A DNA stretch of 64,000 nt from Drosophila persimilis (lineage: Eukaryota > Arthropoda > Insecta > Diptera > Drosophilidae), in the NCBI RefSeq assembly GCF_003286085.1, contig NW_020825348.1:124001-188000 (forward strand). The letters are read 5' to 3'. Each line of letters begins with the position of its first letter. The stretch's first letter is position 1. This document shows positions 41,344 through 51,855 of the stretch, in pieces. The position numbers and the translations under genes are program-made. The notes under the pieces are model-generated. The model ran no database searches. It was not told where the DNA came from and saw only the letters and a list, made by a program, of their open reading frames with translations.

Positions 41344-43655
41344 TCGATGGCATTCTCAGTCGGCTTCCTCGAGCTGAGCTCATTTCAAGCATCGATTTGA
41401 AGGATGCCTATTGGCAAATTCCGCTGGAAGTAAGCGCTCGTGAAAAAACGGCGTTTACCATCCCAGGGCGCCCGTTGTATCAGTACACGGTCATGCCCTT
41501 TGGGTTGTGTAATGCACCCCAAACGATGTCCAAGTTGATGGATAAAGTGATACCGCCATCTCTACGAAATGAGATATTTATTTATCTAGACGATTTGTTG
41601 GTGATCTCTGAATCCTTTGAGCAGCATATTCAAGTCCTCAATGTCCTGTCTGCCCGATTACGCGAAGCTGGTCTGACCATAAACGTGGAGAAGTCCAAAT
41701 TTTGCCTAAAGGAGATCAAATACCTAGGACATATTATAGGCAACGGAACGATCCAGACAGATGTTGAGAAGGTCCAAGCGATTCAAGAGTTTCCGGTCCC
41801 CCGATCCGTGAAACAAGTCCGTAGGTTCTTAGGTCTCACTGGTTGGTACCACAAATTCATAAAAAATTATGCGGGTATCGCAGCGCCAATCTCAGATACA
41901 CTTAAGAGCAAGCGAAAATTTGAATGGACCGATGAAGCACAGAACGCGTTCGATTCCTTAAAATCACAGATGTGTAACGCTCCTGTGTTGCACAGTCCCG
42001 ATTTTACCATTCCTTTTTCAATCCATTGTGATGCGAGTCACACAGGAGTGGGTGGTGTCCTGATGCAATCAGATGAAGATGGCAACGAGGTACCCATCGC
42101 TTTTATGTCACGCAAATTGAACCAATGTCAACGTAATTATTCCGTAACCGAAAAAGAGTGTTTGGCAGCGGTCATGTGCGTCAAGAAATTTAGAGCGTAT
42201 GTAGAAGGGCATCAGTTTTCCATTATTACCGATCATGCCTCATTAAAATGGCTGATGTCACAGGCTGACCTAAACTCGAGACTAGCTCGATGGGCCCTGA
42301 AACTGCAAGGCTTCACCTTTAAGATTTTTCATAGAAAGGGTAGTCAGAACATCGTTCCGGATGCCTTATCACGAGTGCATACCGAAGACTTATCGTATAT
42401 TGGCATTGATAGCCTAGTGGACCTTCAATCGGAAGCGTTTAAATCCACTGACTATCAGGAACTCATTGCGAAAATTCAAGCTAATCCAGATCGTTTACCT
42501 GATGTAAAAGTAATGGATAACCTTCTGTATCGTCGAGCTGAACACGCCACTGGTGAGCAAATTAGTGACGACATGTGCTGGAAACTGTGGGTTCCCAGAG
42601 CTCTGGTGACAGAAGTGCTTAAACAAGGCCACGAACATCCCTTAGCTTCTCACAGTGGGATCAATAAGACGCTAGAACGAGTTCGACGCTTCTATTATTG
42701 GCCAAATTTAGTGGGCGATGTAAAAGCTTTTATCAACAATTGCGAAGTGTGCAAATGTTGTAAGCACCCCAATCGTCCTCTACGTCCTCCAATGGGCAAA
42801 GCAGGAGAGACCTTTCGGCTATTTCAGAAACTTTACGTCGATTTTCTAGGTCCGTACCCCCGAAGTCGATCTGGAAATATAGGCATTTTTGTAGTACTCG
42901 ATCATTTTTCTAAATTTCCTTTCCTAAAAGTGGTAAAGAAATTTACGGCGGATGCCGTAATTAGGTTCATGGAGGAAGACCTGTTTCATTGCTTTGGAGT
43001 CCCGGAAGTGATAGTGTCAGATAACGGTGTTCAATTCAAGTCACACAAGTTTAATGATCTGTTAGCGAAATACCAAATTCGACATTCGTACACCGCCGCC
43101 TACGCTCCCCAAACCAATGCCTCAGAGCGGGTAAATCGCTCAGTACTCGCTGCTATCAAAGCGTACATTAAGCCCGATCAATCCAATTGGGATGAGCAGA
43201 TTAGCTTCATTACTTGTGCGTTACGGTCCAGTGTGCATGCAGCCGTAAAAAGTAGCCCATATCGTGTTGCTTTTGGCCAAAACATGATTACTGGCGGTTC
43301 CACTTATCAACTCCTACGAAACCTCAGTATGTTGGAGGACCGAACTGTGGTATTTGATCGCGACGATTCCTTCGAGCTAATTCGCAAGACCGCTGCAGAA
43401 GCAAAGAAACAGCAGCATGTTCGAAACGAAAATATCTATAATCTTCGAAGCCGAGAAGTAAACTTTCAAGTGGGTCAAGAAGTTTATAGACGAAATTTTG
43501 ATCAGAGTAGTTTTGTGAAAGGCTTTAATGCGAAACTGGCACCTACGTTTCGGAAAGCCCGCATTAAGAAAAGACTCGGGAACAGCTACTATGAGCTGGA
43601 AGATTTCCAGGGTCGCTTTATAGGTAAATATCACGCAAAAGATATTAAACAATAA
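41283..43655 (+). CDS. pol: Element B RT, RNase H and integrase (pol, main part)
   Basis: 790 open codons. Residues about 1-230 RT (SSIDLKDAYWQIPL, catalytic FIYLDDLLVIS near 100), about 240-370 RNase H (IHCDASHTGVGGVLM, ITDHASLKWLM), integrase zinc finger about 449-490 (HEHPLASHSG...CEVCKCC), core with catalytic D, D, E at about 518 (YVDFLGP), 579 (VSDNGVQF) and 613 (NASERVNR), and a C-terminal SH3-like region. It lies downstream of the one-base loss near 41302, so it is not joined to the protease part in this copy. It ends 73 bp before the 3' LTR. Confidence 0.92.
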   Translation: MHRQSETNEVTVKNAYPMPLIDGILSRLPRAELISSIDLKDAYWQIPLEVSAREKTAFTIPGRPLYQYTVMPFGLCNAPQTMSKLMDKVIPPSLRNEIFIYLDDLLVISESFEQHIQVLNVLSARLREAGLTINVEKSKFCLKEIKYLGHIIGNGTIQTDVEKVQAIQEFPVPRSVKQVRRFLGLTGWYHKFIKNYAGIAAPISDTLKSKRKFEWTDEAQNAFDSLKSQMCNAPVLHSPDFTIPFSIHCDASHTGVGGVLMQSDEDGNEVPIAFMSRKLNQCQRNYSVTEKECLAAVMCVKKFRAYVEGHQFSIITDHASLKWLMSQADLNSRLARWALKLQGFTFKIFHRKGSQNIVPDALSRVHTEDLSYIGIDSLVDLQSEAFKSTDYQELIAKIQANPDRLPDVKVMDNLLYRRAEHATGEQISDDMCWKLWVPRALVTEVLKQGHEHPLASHSGINKTLERVRRFYYWPNLVGDVKAFINNCEVCKCCKHPNRPLRPPMGKAGETFRLFQKLYVDFLGPYPRSRSGNIGIFVVLDHFSKFPFLKVVKKFTADAVIRFMEEDLFHCFGVPEVIVSDNGVQFKSHKFNDLLAKYQIRHSYTAAYAPQTNASERVNRSVLAAIKAYIKPDQSNWDEQISFITCALRSSVHAAVKSSPYRVAFGQNMITGGSTYQLLRNLSMLEDRTVVFDRDDSFELIRKTAAEAKKQQHVRNENIYNLRSREVNFQVGQEVYRRNFDQSSFVKGFNAKLAPTFRKARIKKRLGNSYYELEDFQGRFIGKYHAKDIKQ

Positions 43656-43728
43656 ATCGTATCAAGCACTCCAAGTGTGGATCACGCTTTGGTTAGCAAG
43701 ACCCCAAAGTGTGATTTCAGCGGGGGGG

Positions 43729-45977
43729 TGTAATATTCGACGCTTGTCGTGCCTTTTATTTGAATTATGAACGGCTAACTCCCAAAATTACAGCCTAAAA
43801 CTAAGCAGAAAAAAATTCGAGTTGCAGAGCTTGTGAGCTTTAACCATACATAGATTATCAGCTGTTTTGCGACCAAGTGGCAACACTAAGATATGCAATT
43901 TTTCTGCTTTGCACTATATTTCATTAAATATTGCTGTGGCTGGATTCTGTATAACAGAAAAAGACCATAGAAGGTGTGGAAAAAAACGGGGGTTGCTGTA
44001 CCTAGTAGTCCCAGCCTCTGTCTTTTTCACCTCGTGGCCGTCAGAGTGACCGGCAGTGGAAAAAGAAGTCTTCTTGAGCTGACCCAGTTCTCTAAAACAA
44101 GGTCAAGCCAAAGTCAAAGCCTAGTGCAAGTGCCAAGTGCGGCTCAAAGTGATCATTGAATTTGAGTGGACGCGCCAGTTATATATCGCCAATACTGGGG
44201 CAGCCGTTCGACCATTTGGAAACGAGCGCCCCTAGTGTATCAACATTTTGCGAAACAGTGGTGCAATTCTGTTGAGGTAATTATCCACCCAGCTGCAGCG
44301 ACCCGTTGAAAAATGCTCTGTTCTTTCCGTGTAGGATTAGCACCACTAGTATCTACGTATTGAAACGCTGGTCTAGAAGATACGGATTGGTTATTCCCGG
44401 AGACCTCTTGGCCACGTGCCCGTACCACCGTTCGGTAGCCGAGGGCATGGACTTGCTCCTCAAGTAAACCCGATCGGTGTGCTCTGCAGTCTTCGCCTGG
44501 ACACGTTCGACCCATGGGGATGAGCTGAGTGACTCTTCAAATAAACCCGTCACCCCACAAGCAATCCAGTGTGCGAGTGTACCTAACCTCACGCCGCAGA
44601 TGGACCGCGGTCATTGACCCCTGGCATCGGAAGCAGCTGATGTTACCTGCGCCCGGTACAATCGTGTGCCACCTTCAGACCTCGAGTAGGAACTCGGTCT
44701 CCAGCCGGGAAGCATCGAACCCGCATCGGATTTAGTTATATTTTCTATCTTTCTTTCGAAATTAGACCCGATATGCGAAACCCTGTTTTGTTATCCGCTT
44801 TCTGTTTAACAATGTTCTTTTTATACGGCAAAAATGTGCAAAAGCCAATTAAATACGGTATAAACAAAAAGGGAATTCCTGTCCATGGGCTAAGTCGAAC
44901 ATGAACAAATGAGTAGTGTATTAATACCGATTATTTTTACAGTTTTTGATTTTGGTTGCCACGCATTCATCTCATCATCTATGCAGATACTCATCACAAT
45001 CACACACATCATCATACTCATCCACCCATCAAATCACCTCATCCAACACACAACGAAAGATCTTTCTGCGTGGGAGTCAAAGTTATTAATCGTCTCGTAA
45101 GTGATTATAAGAAAAAAAAAAAAAAACAAGTAAGCCATCTGAAAAGAAGGAATGTGCGGTAACTATTCGTTGGTCTTCAACCATGATCACGGTTTTATAC
45201 ACGTATTACTCATGCCTTTAAACGACTTTCCATATACCCGATTTTTGTCTGGTTTTGGCACTGACCAAGTTACCGTAATGACATATGACGTTTCCTTGTT
45301 CCTATGATGAACACGTAACCTATTTCTTGCATCTATATATACATACTACTAATCATTTTTATAGATTTAAGAACCTTATACCCTACCTCGCCCCTATGAT
45401 ACTCTTGATACTAGTAATACCCTATAAATGTAAGACGATACCGAATAGCAGGCTTATACTAGGGACTAGGTTCTATTAGCGTTAGGTTTTATGGGAATTT
45501 AAATGAAGAATTATGGATTGTTTAAATAAAGTAGTTTTGGAAATGAACCATGGCTAAATAGAATTTATCGGAACCATGCAACCTCGAAAGACGGAGATGT
45601 GACCCACCGCAGTCTTTGTTGGAGGGATCCTGACGATTAATAGGTGGCCCTGAAGGATCATGGTAGGGTGGGCGTTCTCGCCAATGGGCGATACCGCAGC
45701 CGACAAAGATCTGACCGGTGATCTTCTTCGTTTACGTGTACATGCTGATCTGTCCCTTTGACCCCCCTGTATCCCGTTTCCTAGTATCCTTTCCCTACTC
45801 GTACGCGATTTTTTTTATAAATTCTTATCTCGACCCTTTGCCAGAGCTATAAATGGGTAGTAAAATTTCCTCCATGCCCACACCCCGCCGACCAGAGACA
45901 AAAGCCGAAGCCAGCGCGTACTTCCTACTCCCGTTTACTTATCATCAGCTCCTCGACACTGTACGTTGTATGCTACA
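43729..45977 (+). mobile_element. Element B 3' LTR
   Basis: 2249 bp, starting right after the G-rich polypurine tract. Ends TGCTACA at 45977, followed by the TSD AAGA and by the RNase H reading of A. Confidence 0.93.
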
Positions 45978-47293
45978 AAGATGCGGAAGGAGAACATGTA
46001 ATTTCCTACGCAAGGCGCAAGCTCAAAAGCGAAGAAACCAAATAGTCCGCAACGGAAAAAGAATGCCTAGCCATCTACTGGGGTATACACAAGATGAGGA
46101 TGTACCTAGAAGGCTATCAGTTTATCGTAATTACAGATCACCTAGCCCTCAAATGGTTAAATTCCATCGAAAGCCCATCCGGACGAGTAGCACGATGGGC
46201 ATTGGGACTGCAACCATTCTCATTCGAAATACGATATCGGAAAGGCAAGTTGAACGCAGTGGCGGACGGACTCTCCCGCTTACCACGCGAAGAAACCCGA
46301 ATAGCAGAAATCGTAGAATGCGCTTGGTATCAAAACAAATGGAACCAAGTAGAAATGACACCAAAATAAGCTACGGATTATACCATAAAACACGGAAGAT
46401 TATACCGACACATACCAAGCCGAACCGACGAAGACGATCAACACACAAACCCAACAGCCGGACATCTCGGGATCAGACGCACGAAAATCAGAATAAGGCA
46501 GCGATACTTTTGGCCAGGGCTAAGCAGAGACGTAACACGATTCGTACGAACATGCGAAAGCTACCAAAAATTTAAGGTATCGCAACAAGCAGCGGCAGGC
46601 AAAATGCTGAGCAAAATCGCAAACGCACCATGGGAAACAATATGCGTCGATTTCGTGGGACCACTCCCAAGATCGCCGCACGGCAACACCACACTAATCG
46701 TGTTTATCGATAAATTTTCGAAATGGGTGGAGGTCACACCGGCAAGAAGCGCAGCAGCGGCAGCTGACGCATTCCTAAAGGCGGTCAGAGAAAAAATACT
46801 GGCGAGGGGAGGAGCACCAAAGCGATTGATCTCAGACAACGGCGTACAATTTACAAGCAGAAAAACGAAACAGGTAATGAAAACGTGGGGCATCACCCAA
46901 CGATTCACGGCACCATACACACCACAAGAAAACCCAACCGAACGAGCGAACCGAACACTAAAGACGATGATCGCACAATTCGCGGGAGGGCAACACAACA
47001 AATGGGACAAACAACTACCAGAACTGACCCTAGCGATAAATAGCAGCAAGTCAGAGGCAACAGGGTTTAGTCCAGCATACCTGATATTCGGGAGAGAACT
47101 CAGATTGCCGGGCAACCTATTCGACGAGGTAACACTAGGGTCAGGGTTCAACAATCAAACAAACCAAGAAAGCACCGACAAACGAAAACAAACAGAAACA
47201 ATAGCCAGGCAAAATATGGAAGAAGCAGCAGCAAAACAAGCAAGACATTACAATTTGCGAAAGCGAGCATGGAAGCCAAAAAGAGGGTACTAG
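45978..47293 (+). pseudogene. Element A RNase H end and integrase, frame-broken
   Basis: Directly after B, RNase H of A resumes (EGEHVISYARRKLKSEE, then MRMYLEGYQFIVITDHLALK at about 46094) with DGLSRLPREE near 46265. Stops lie around 46367. The integrase zinc-finger part (46390-46580) is degraded. The integrase core is open at 46604-47293: CVDFVGPLP, IVFIDKFSKWVEV, SDNGVQFTS and NPTERANRT give D, D and E. The frame ends at 47293 after a one-base change; the C-terminal part follows in the next frame. Confidence 0.85.
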
Positions 47294-48207
47294 TATGGGT
47301 ACGAACGCACCCACTATCGAAAAAAATCGACAAGACAACAGCGAAACTAGAACCGAAATACACCGGTCCGTGTAAGGTACTCGAACTAACCTCTCCAGTG
47401 ATTACAACAGTACAAGATACGACAACGAACAAAAAACTACGGGCACACGTCTCACAACTAAAACCAGCAAAAATAGAGGAAGCAAACACAATAACGATGC
47501 CATCTCTCTACCTTTTCAGAAAGATGGAAAATAAGGAAGATAAATTCAACATTTCGGCCCGGAAATTTAAAGAAAGGATGGCACAGGCCAGCCACAAAAA
47601 CCGAGCGGCAAAACTACTATCGGCCGCCCCCCCACTCAGCTCACGGATGAAAGTATCAGGAAAAAAAGTGTCAGCACCCAGGAAAACAGCAACAAACAAA
47701 GCAATGGAAACCACGGCAGGACAGCGCGAGACTCAAGGAGAACAAGTAGCAACGCACAAGGAAGTAATCCCAACAAAAAAGAGGATCAGCTGGGCAACCC
47801 AGGCCAACCAACAGGAACAAACGGCACGAAGAGTCAGCGAACAACAAGGCACGGAACTTTCCTGGGCAAAACAAGTGGAAGACGAAGAGTCCGACAGGGA
47901 CGTGCTGGACCTAAACCCCGAACGGCCAACGCCGGAACCGGAAACCCGGAAACCCACCCAGAGAGGCACCATCCCGGGCGCATGGAATGTCCCGAAAAAC
48001 TTCGAACTAGCGACCACGTCGATCGAACTAGTCAAAGCAAAACTCCACGACCGCCCAAAAAACACTCAACGACGGTTCAAACTATGGAACGAGGAACAGG
48101 AGGCGTGTTGGGTCAAGATCGGCCGAGCTGGAGATGTCCGCATCAGCGCCTGGTTCCAAACAAAGTCAACCGACAACGCTCTACTGGGAAAGGAGGGGGG
48201 AGTGTGA
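47269..48207 (+). CDS. Element A integrase C-terminal domain with long basic tail
   Basis: 312 open codons. The start (VLVWVRTHPL, YTGPCKVLELTSP, HVSQLKP) is the SH3-like integrase C-terminal domain. About 230 more residues follow, rich in Lys, Gln and Thr, and then a compact end (FKLWNEEQEACWVKIGRAGD) with Trp and Cys that I do not recognise. Such a tail is longer than usual for Ty3/gypsy integrase. The stop TGA at 48205-48207 lies inside the 3' LTR. Either a tail of Pol or a third, formerly separate product. Confidence 0.65.
   Translation: MEAKKRVLVWVRTHPLSKKIDKTTAKLEPKYTGPCKVLELTSPVITTVQDTTTNKKLRAHVSQLKPAKIEEANTITMPSLYLFRKMENKEDKFNISARKFKERMAQASHKNRAAKLLSAAPPLSSRMKVSGKKVSAPRKTATNKAMETTAGQRETQGEQVATHKEVIPTKKRISWATQANQQEQTARRVSEQQGTELSWAKQVEDEESDRDVLDLNPERPTPEPETRKPTQRGTIPGAWNVPKNFELATTSIELVKAKLHDRPKNTQRRFKLWNEEQEACWVKIGRAGDVRISAWFQTKSTDNALLGKEGGV
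48187..48202 (+). other. Element A polypurine tract
   Basis: GGGAAAGGAGGGGGGAG-type purine run directly before the 3' LTR, the primer for plus-strand DNA. It lies in the coding sequence of the integrase tail. Confidence 0.8.
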
Positions 48208-49259
48208 CGCCCAGCGCCAGGAAGACCTAGCGCCGGCGCCACAAACACCACAACAATAACACTAGAAACACCAAGACAAGCCATGAAGATTATAAAATAA
48301 GTATTAGTAGGATAAGTAGAACATACGCGACAAATACATGAAGACCTGCCACATAAGAAATAAAAATAAATAAACAAACAATAAAAGACACATAAAACCA
48401 ACCACAGCTGATCACCACCAATGGGCCACCCACGGTCACACCCACAGCTGACCGCCCCAAGTGTGACCATAACCCAAGCTCCAACGGGCACACTATTAGC
48501 CGATCCGTACAAACGCGTTAGGGACACCTCAGCACAACGCGCTAGGGACATACCGTACGATCAGCTGCTTTTCGGAAAAGGGGATCCGCCAGAGCGAACA
48601 TCATCAGTTCGGCTCCGGCCAGTGGAGAGGTAAGCATCAGTAGCCGCCACCAGCAGCCCCAGCGATCCTCCTATTCTCCTCGGATCGCATTTACCCTCCG
48701 CAACATTATTTCTCTTCGGAGCGCATTTACCCTCCGCAACATTATTTCTCCTCGGAGCGCATTTACCCTCCGCAACATTATTTCTCTTCGGAGCGCATTT
48801 ACCCTCCGCAACATTTATACTCCTCGGAGCGCATTTACCCTCCGCAACATTATTTCTCCTCGGAGCGTATTTACCCTCCGCAACATTATTTCTCCTCGGA
48901 GCGCATTTACCCTCCGCAACATTCTTCTCCTCGGAGCGCATTAGAACTCCGCGCCCTCAACCGACACCGACCAGAAGACTACCAGGACCCGCACGCAACC
49001 ATCCGCCACGTGCGGCCCACCCGAAGGACGACCCGGCAGCCGACCCCGAGGGAAGAGCCAGAAGAAAAAAACCCGCGCACCTACCCAACTTTGTAGCTTT
49101 TTAAGAACAATAAAAAATAGCTCTATCTCTTTTATTACCGCTCAAGCCCAGCCCTATTCTTGAACCACGAGACTCTCTTTCAGCTACCACACCCAGAGCT
49201 CAAACAAATTTCTGTGGAACCCGGCGCGACGAGCATACCCCGGCCGAAGCGCCGTCACA
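48203..49259 (+). mobile_element. Element A 3' LTR
   Basis: 1057 bp, TGTGACG...CGTCACA, followed by the TSD AAGG and D pol. It contains the 36-bp minisatellite with seven units (48680-48937). Confidence 0.92.
48680..48937 (+). repeat. 36-bp minisatellite in the A 3' LTR, 7 units
   Basis: Same unit as at 19476-19852, seven copies here against eleven there. The order of unit variants (for example the CATTTATACTCCTCGG variant) lets the two arrays be aligned from the right; the extra four units lie in the left half. Confidence 0.88.
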
Positions 49260-49783
49260 AAGGAAGTAACCCGGGAGATTAATAAGGTTCGGTTTAACTT
49301 AAGAAAGTGGATAACAAATATCCCAGAAATTATAGAAGGCATTAGAGATGACAATAAGGAAAACTAACAAGAGAATAGTATTGTCTACCTTAACCAAGAT
49401 GTATGACCCCTTAGGCTCCAGTGACACTTATCGGAAAATTATTTATTCAACAACTTCGACTAGCAGGCAAAAATTGGGATGAAGAATTATCAGAACAGGA
49501 TACTCGGGAATGGAATTCGTTGAAAAATAGTTTAACAGAGTTAGAGAGTATTCGGATTCCAAGATGGCTAAATTCTCAGCACAATAAGTCGATGCAAATT
49601 CATGGGTTTGCCGATGCATCCGAAAAGGCTTATGCTGCCGTAGTGTATGCCAAGGTAGATAGATCTACAATTATAATAGCCAGCAAAAGCACAGTTAATC
49701 CAAAGAAGAATCGGAAAACTATTCCAAAATTAGTACTTTGTGCAGCACATCTTCTGGCAAAATTAATTCAACGGGTGTGTTAA
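49260..49783 (+). pseudogene. Element D RT end and RNase H start
   Basis: D pol resumes after A with the TSD AAGG. It can be read as VRFNLRKWITNIPEI (about 49285), a break, then 49380-49783 with LIGKLFIQQLRLAGKNWDEE (RT connection) and QIHGFADASEKAYAAVVYAK (RNase H start), LCAAHLLAKLI. The reading is lost at about 49780 where a TGTTAAGG sequence begins. Decayed BEL/Pao pol. Confidence 0.8.
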
Positions 49784-49817
49784 GGCAAATCAGTTGCCTG
49801 CCTTTACACATATATAT
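49782..49817 (+). mobile_element. Candidate older solo LTR, left end
   Basis: TGTTAAGGCAAATCAGTTGCC interrupts the D RNase H reading; after F the foreign stretch goes on to about 57180, where D resumes. Probably one solo LTR (about 290 bp in all) of another family, itself split by F. Ends and TSD are unclear. Confidence 0.4.
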
Positions 49818-50412
49818 AGTTAAATATCCGCAACTCGATTTTAAGTTTTTTAACAAAGACTTTTATTTTACAACTTAAATATCTTTATGTCACAAGATTT
49901 AAATGAATTCCCCGACTTGACTTTCGGTCTGCTTGTCTCAAACGGAACTGATCTCTCTGCTGCTGGCTAGTTTCCATGAGCCCTTCTCTTGGAACTCCCG
50001 ACTCTGGCTTCGGGCGTTGCTTTCCTCGGCTGCATCTTCGTGTCGGTGGCGTACGTGCCTGGATCGATATTTGGGGATGCGTCGGCTTTGATGAAAGGCA
50101 TCCACTGCTGGCGATCGGTGTTGCATTACATGACGGAGCTAGGAATGTGATACTCCTTGGTTTTATGTCTAGCTTTGATTGGTCCTCATGAGTGGCGTGA
50201 TTCTAAAGAATCGATTTCTCGAGAGTGGCGTGATTCTAATGTTGATGAAACAATGTGGTCCATTGTTTATATTATGGAGGGCCCTAGCTTGGAGTATGGG
50301 AAGAAACAGTTATTGATTCTTGAGTGGGGTCCTGTTACTTGTGTGGATGGGGTGGATGAATTGTACATAAACATAATGTGTATGGGATGTGGGGAATTAT
50401 GGATATGTCACT
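49818..50412 (-). mobile_element. Element F 3' LTR
   Basis: 595 bp; offset to the other LTR is 6513 over its whole length, no difference noticed. Confidence 0.93.
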
Positions 50413-50439
50413 CCCCCAACGTTTGTTATTAGCCTGTCC

Positions 50440-51855
50440 CTAGGCGATTACCCTCGGGTATAGTGACGGGGTGTCAAGTGCGGTGGCTGAGGTTGGTTCC
50501 TCTTCTGCTTCTATTATAGGGTTAATACATTTAACCGTGACTCTTTTAGAAGTTTTCTTAAATTTAACAGCTACATAACTTAGTAGTACTAATATAATTA
50601 TGACAAATGAAATTAGTAGACTTATTTGTAATAGGTTACTATATTTGGTGTATTGCATAATTATTTCATTAGTTTGGACATACGACAGTGGTTTTATTTT
50701 AGTTATGTTGTTGTTGACATAAACATTCTGGGCAAAATCTAACATTGTGTTTGATATTGTAAATTCATTTAATTGGATTGAACAGTTGTAGATTTTTATA
50801 ATGGTATTTCCTTCCGCTATGATTTCTTGGTTTACACAATTCTGATTTAGCGTTGTTTTTGGAAGATTCCACGTGATTAGTATATTGGGTTCAGTAAAGT
50901 TTATTTGAAAGTTTTGAAAAGTTTTGGAATATGGACATTTAGTGGGAGTTTGCATTAAAATTCCTTTTATACAATTGTCATTGGTTTTCAATCTAGTTTC
51001 TTTAACAAATACTTCTTCATTTTTTATGTAGTACTTGTCGTATGTCATATCTGTTAACATGTTATTTAATTCGTCTGGATACGGAACGATTTTATAGATT
51101 GGTACTTTTGTAATGTCTTTGGGAATGTTGGAAATTATTAGAATTTCGTTGGTATCGGATTTTAGCCATGTGGAGGTTTTTATATTTAGTATTTTCTCAG
51201 AATTTATTTGTTCCAGGTAGTCTTGTTTTAATAATTTTGGATTAAATATACCGAGCCTAGTTAATTGCATACCTAGTTCTATATCTTCGATATATTCTGT
51301 GAAATGTTGTAGATTGAATATCAAAATTTCTATTTGTTGATTCCTGTCTTTTTCTTCATTAAGTTTGTTTATAACGTTTATTCCGCTATTAACTGCATCT
51401 ATTACCAAATTTAGTTCATTCATTTGAATGCTATGGCTGGCTAAATTTTCTATTTTTTGTTCCAAATCGACTTTATCTTCCTGATCTAGTGTTCCAAAGA
51501 GATATTTGTAGGCTGTTCCTACTATATTGATTAGGCCTCTTTTATTTCTTTTGGTTATTTTTAGCCCGTTCATTTCTCTTTGCAATTTGTCTACTAGATA
51601 TTTTACTTGGATTATGTCCTGGAATTTAGTGGCTTGCCTTAACAAATTTTGGTATAGTTCTTCGGTTTTAGTTACATTAACAGTTAGATAATGGTATTCG
51701 TAATTGATAGGTATGTTAATCGATCCAGTTTTGAATATCATATATCCGTTTTGGGATTTTATAGAATTTATTTCTATGTTTTGGCCCTGTGCCATTACGA
51801 TGGTAATTATGAGGAAGATGAGGATTTTAATTGTGTTGAAGTTCGCCGATTCCAT
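50440..51855 (-). CDS. env: Element F envelope protein (errantivirus Env, F-like)
   Basis: 471 residues, ATG at 51855. Residues 1-24 form a signal peptide (ILIFLIITIVMAQG). A furin-type site (KRNKR then GLINIVG) lies near residues 103-112 and starts the fusion-peptide-like stretch with YLFGTLDQED behind it, the pattern of errantivirus/baculovirus F-type Env. One transmembrane segment lies near 418-440 (ISFVIIILVLLSYVAVKF) with a short cytoplasmic tail. It overlaps the 3' end of pol by 29 bp in another frame; family members express Env from a spliced RNA. No lesion seen. Confidence 0.93.
   Translation of the reverse strand: MESANFNTIKILIFLIITIVMAQGQNIEINSIKSQNGYMIFKTGSINIPINYEYHYLTVNVTKTEELYQNLLRQATKFQDIIQVKYLVDKLQREMNGLKITKRNKRGLINIVGTAYKYLFGTLDQEDKVDLEQKIENLASHSIQMNELNLVIDAVNSGINVINKLNEEKDRNQQIEILIFNLQHFTEYIEDIELGMQLTRLGIFNPKLLKQDYLEQINSEKILNIKTSTWLKSDTNEILIISNIPKDITKVPIYKIVPYPDELNNMLTDMTYDKYYIKNEEVFVKETRLKTNDNCIKGILMQTPTKCPYSKTFQNFQINFTEPNILITWNLPKTTLNQNCVNQEIIAEGNTIIKIYNCSIQLNEFTISNTMLDFAQNVYVNNNITKIKPLSYVQTNEIIMQYTKYSNLLQISLLISFVIIILVLLSYVAVKFKKTSKRVTVKCINPIIEAEEEPTSATALDTPSLYPRVIA

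Larger units (their letters stand above)
35632..45977 (+). mobile_element. Element B: long-LTR Ty3/gypsy element with RING-H2 Gag
   Basis: A complete 10.35-kb element in the RNase H region of A, TSD AAGA (35628-35631, 45978-45981). The LTRs are 2248 and 2249 bp with TGTA...TACA ends and about 99.8% identity (three substitutions and one indel noticed). It encodes gag, and pro-pol in the -1 frame. PPT GCGGGGGGG at 43720-43728. Size, LTR length and tRNA-Lys primer resemble Ulysses of D. virilis; this is recalled, not checked. One single-base loss in RT is the only lesion seen. Confidence 0.93.
12861..49259 (+). mobile_element. Element A: Ty3/gypsy LTR retrotransposon, old, split by three insertions
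   Basis: A whole Ty3/gypsy element inserted in D with a 4-bp TSD AAGG (12857-12860 and 49260-49263). The LTR termini are TGTGACG and CGTCACA, a 7-bp perfect inverted repeat. Parts: 5' LTR 12861-12968 and 19200-20131, primer site 20133, gag start 20185-20836, gag end/protease/RT 33778-35631, RNase H and integrase 45978-48207, 3' LTR 48203-49259. It is interrupted by C, by the rDNA block carrying E, and by B. Gag and pol hold frame changes and stops, so it is dead. The tRNA-Lys primer and overall layout recall Osvaldo/Ulysses-type elements; that placement is an inference. Confidence 0.88.

Noticed and set aside
47148..48065. Several hydrophobic frames on the - strand of the A integrase tail
   Set aside because: They mirror the coding + strand, which has clear integrase motifs; shadows of biased codon use.
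48561..48941. 126-codon frame on the - strand as a repetitive protein gene
   Set aside because: It lies wholly in the A 3' LTR minisatellite; open only because the unit is 36 bp.
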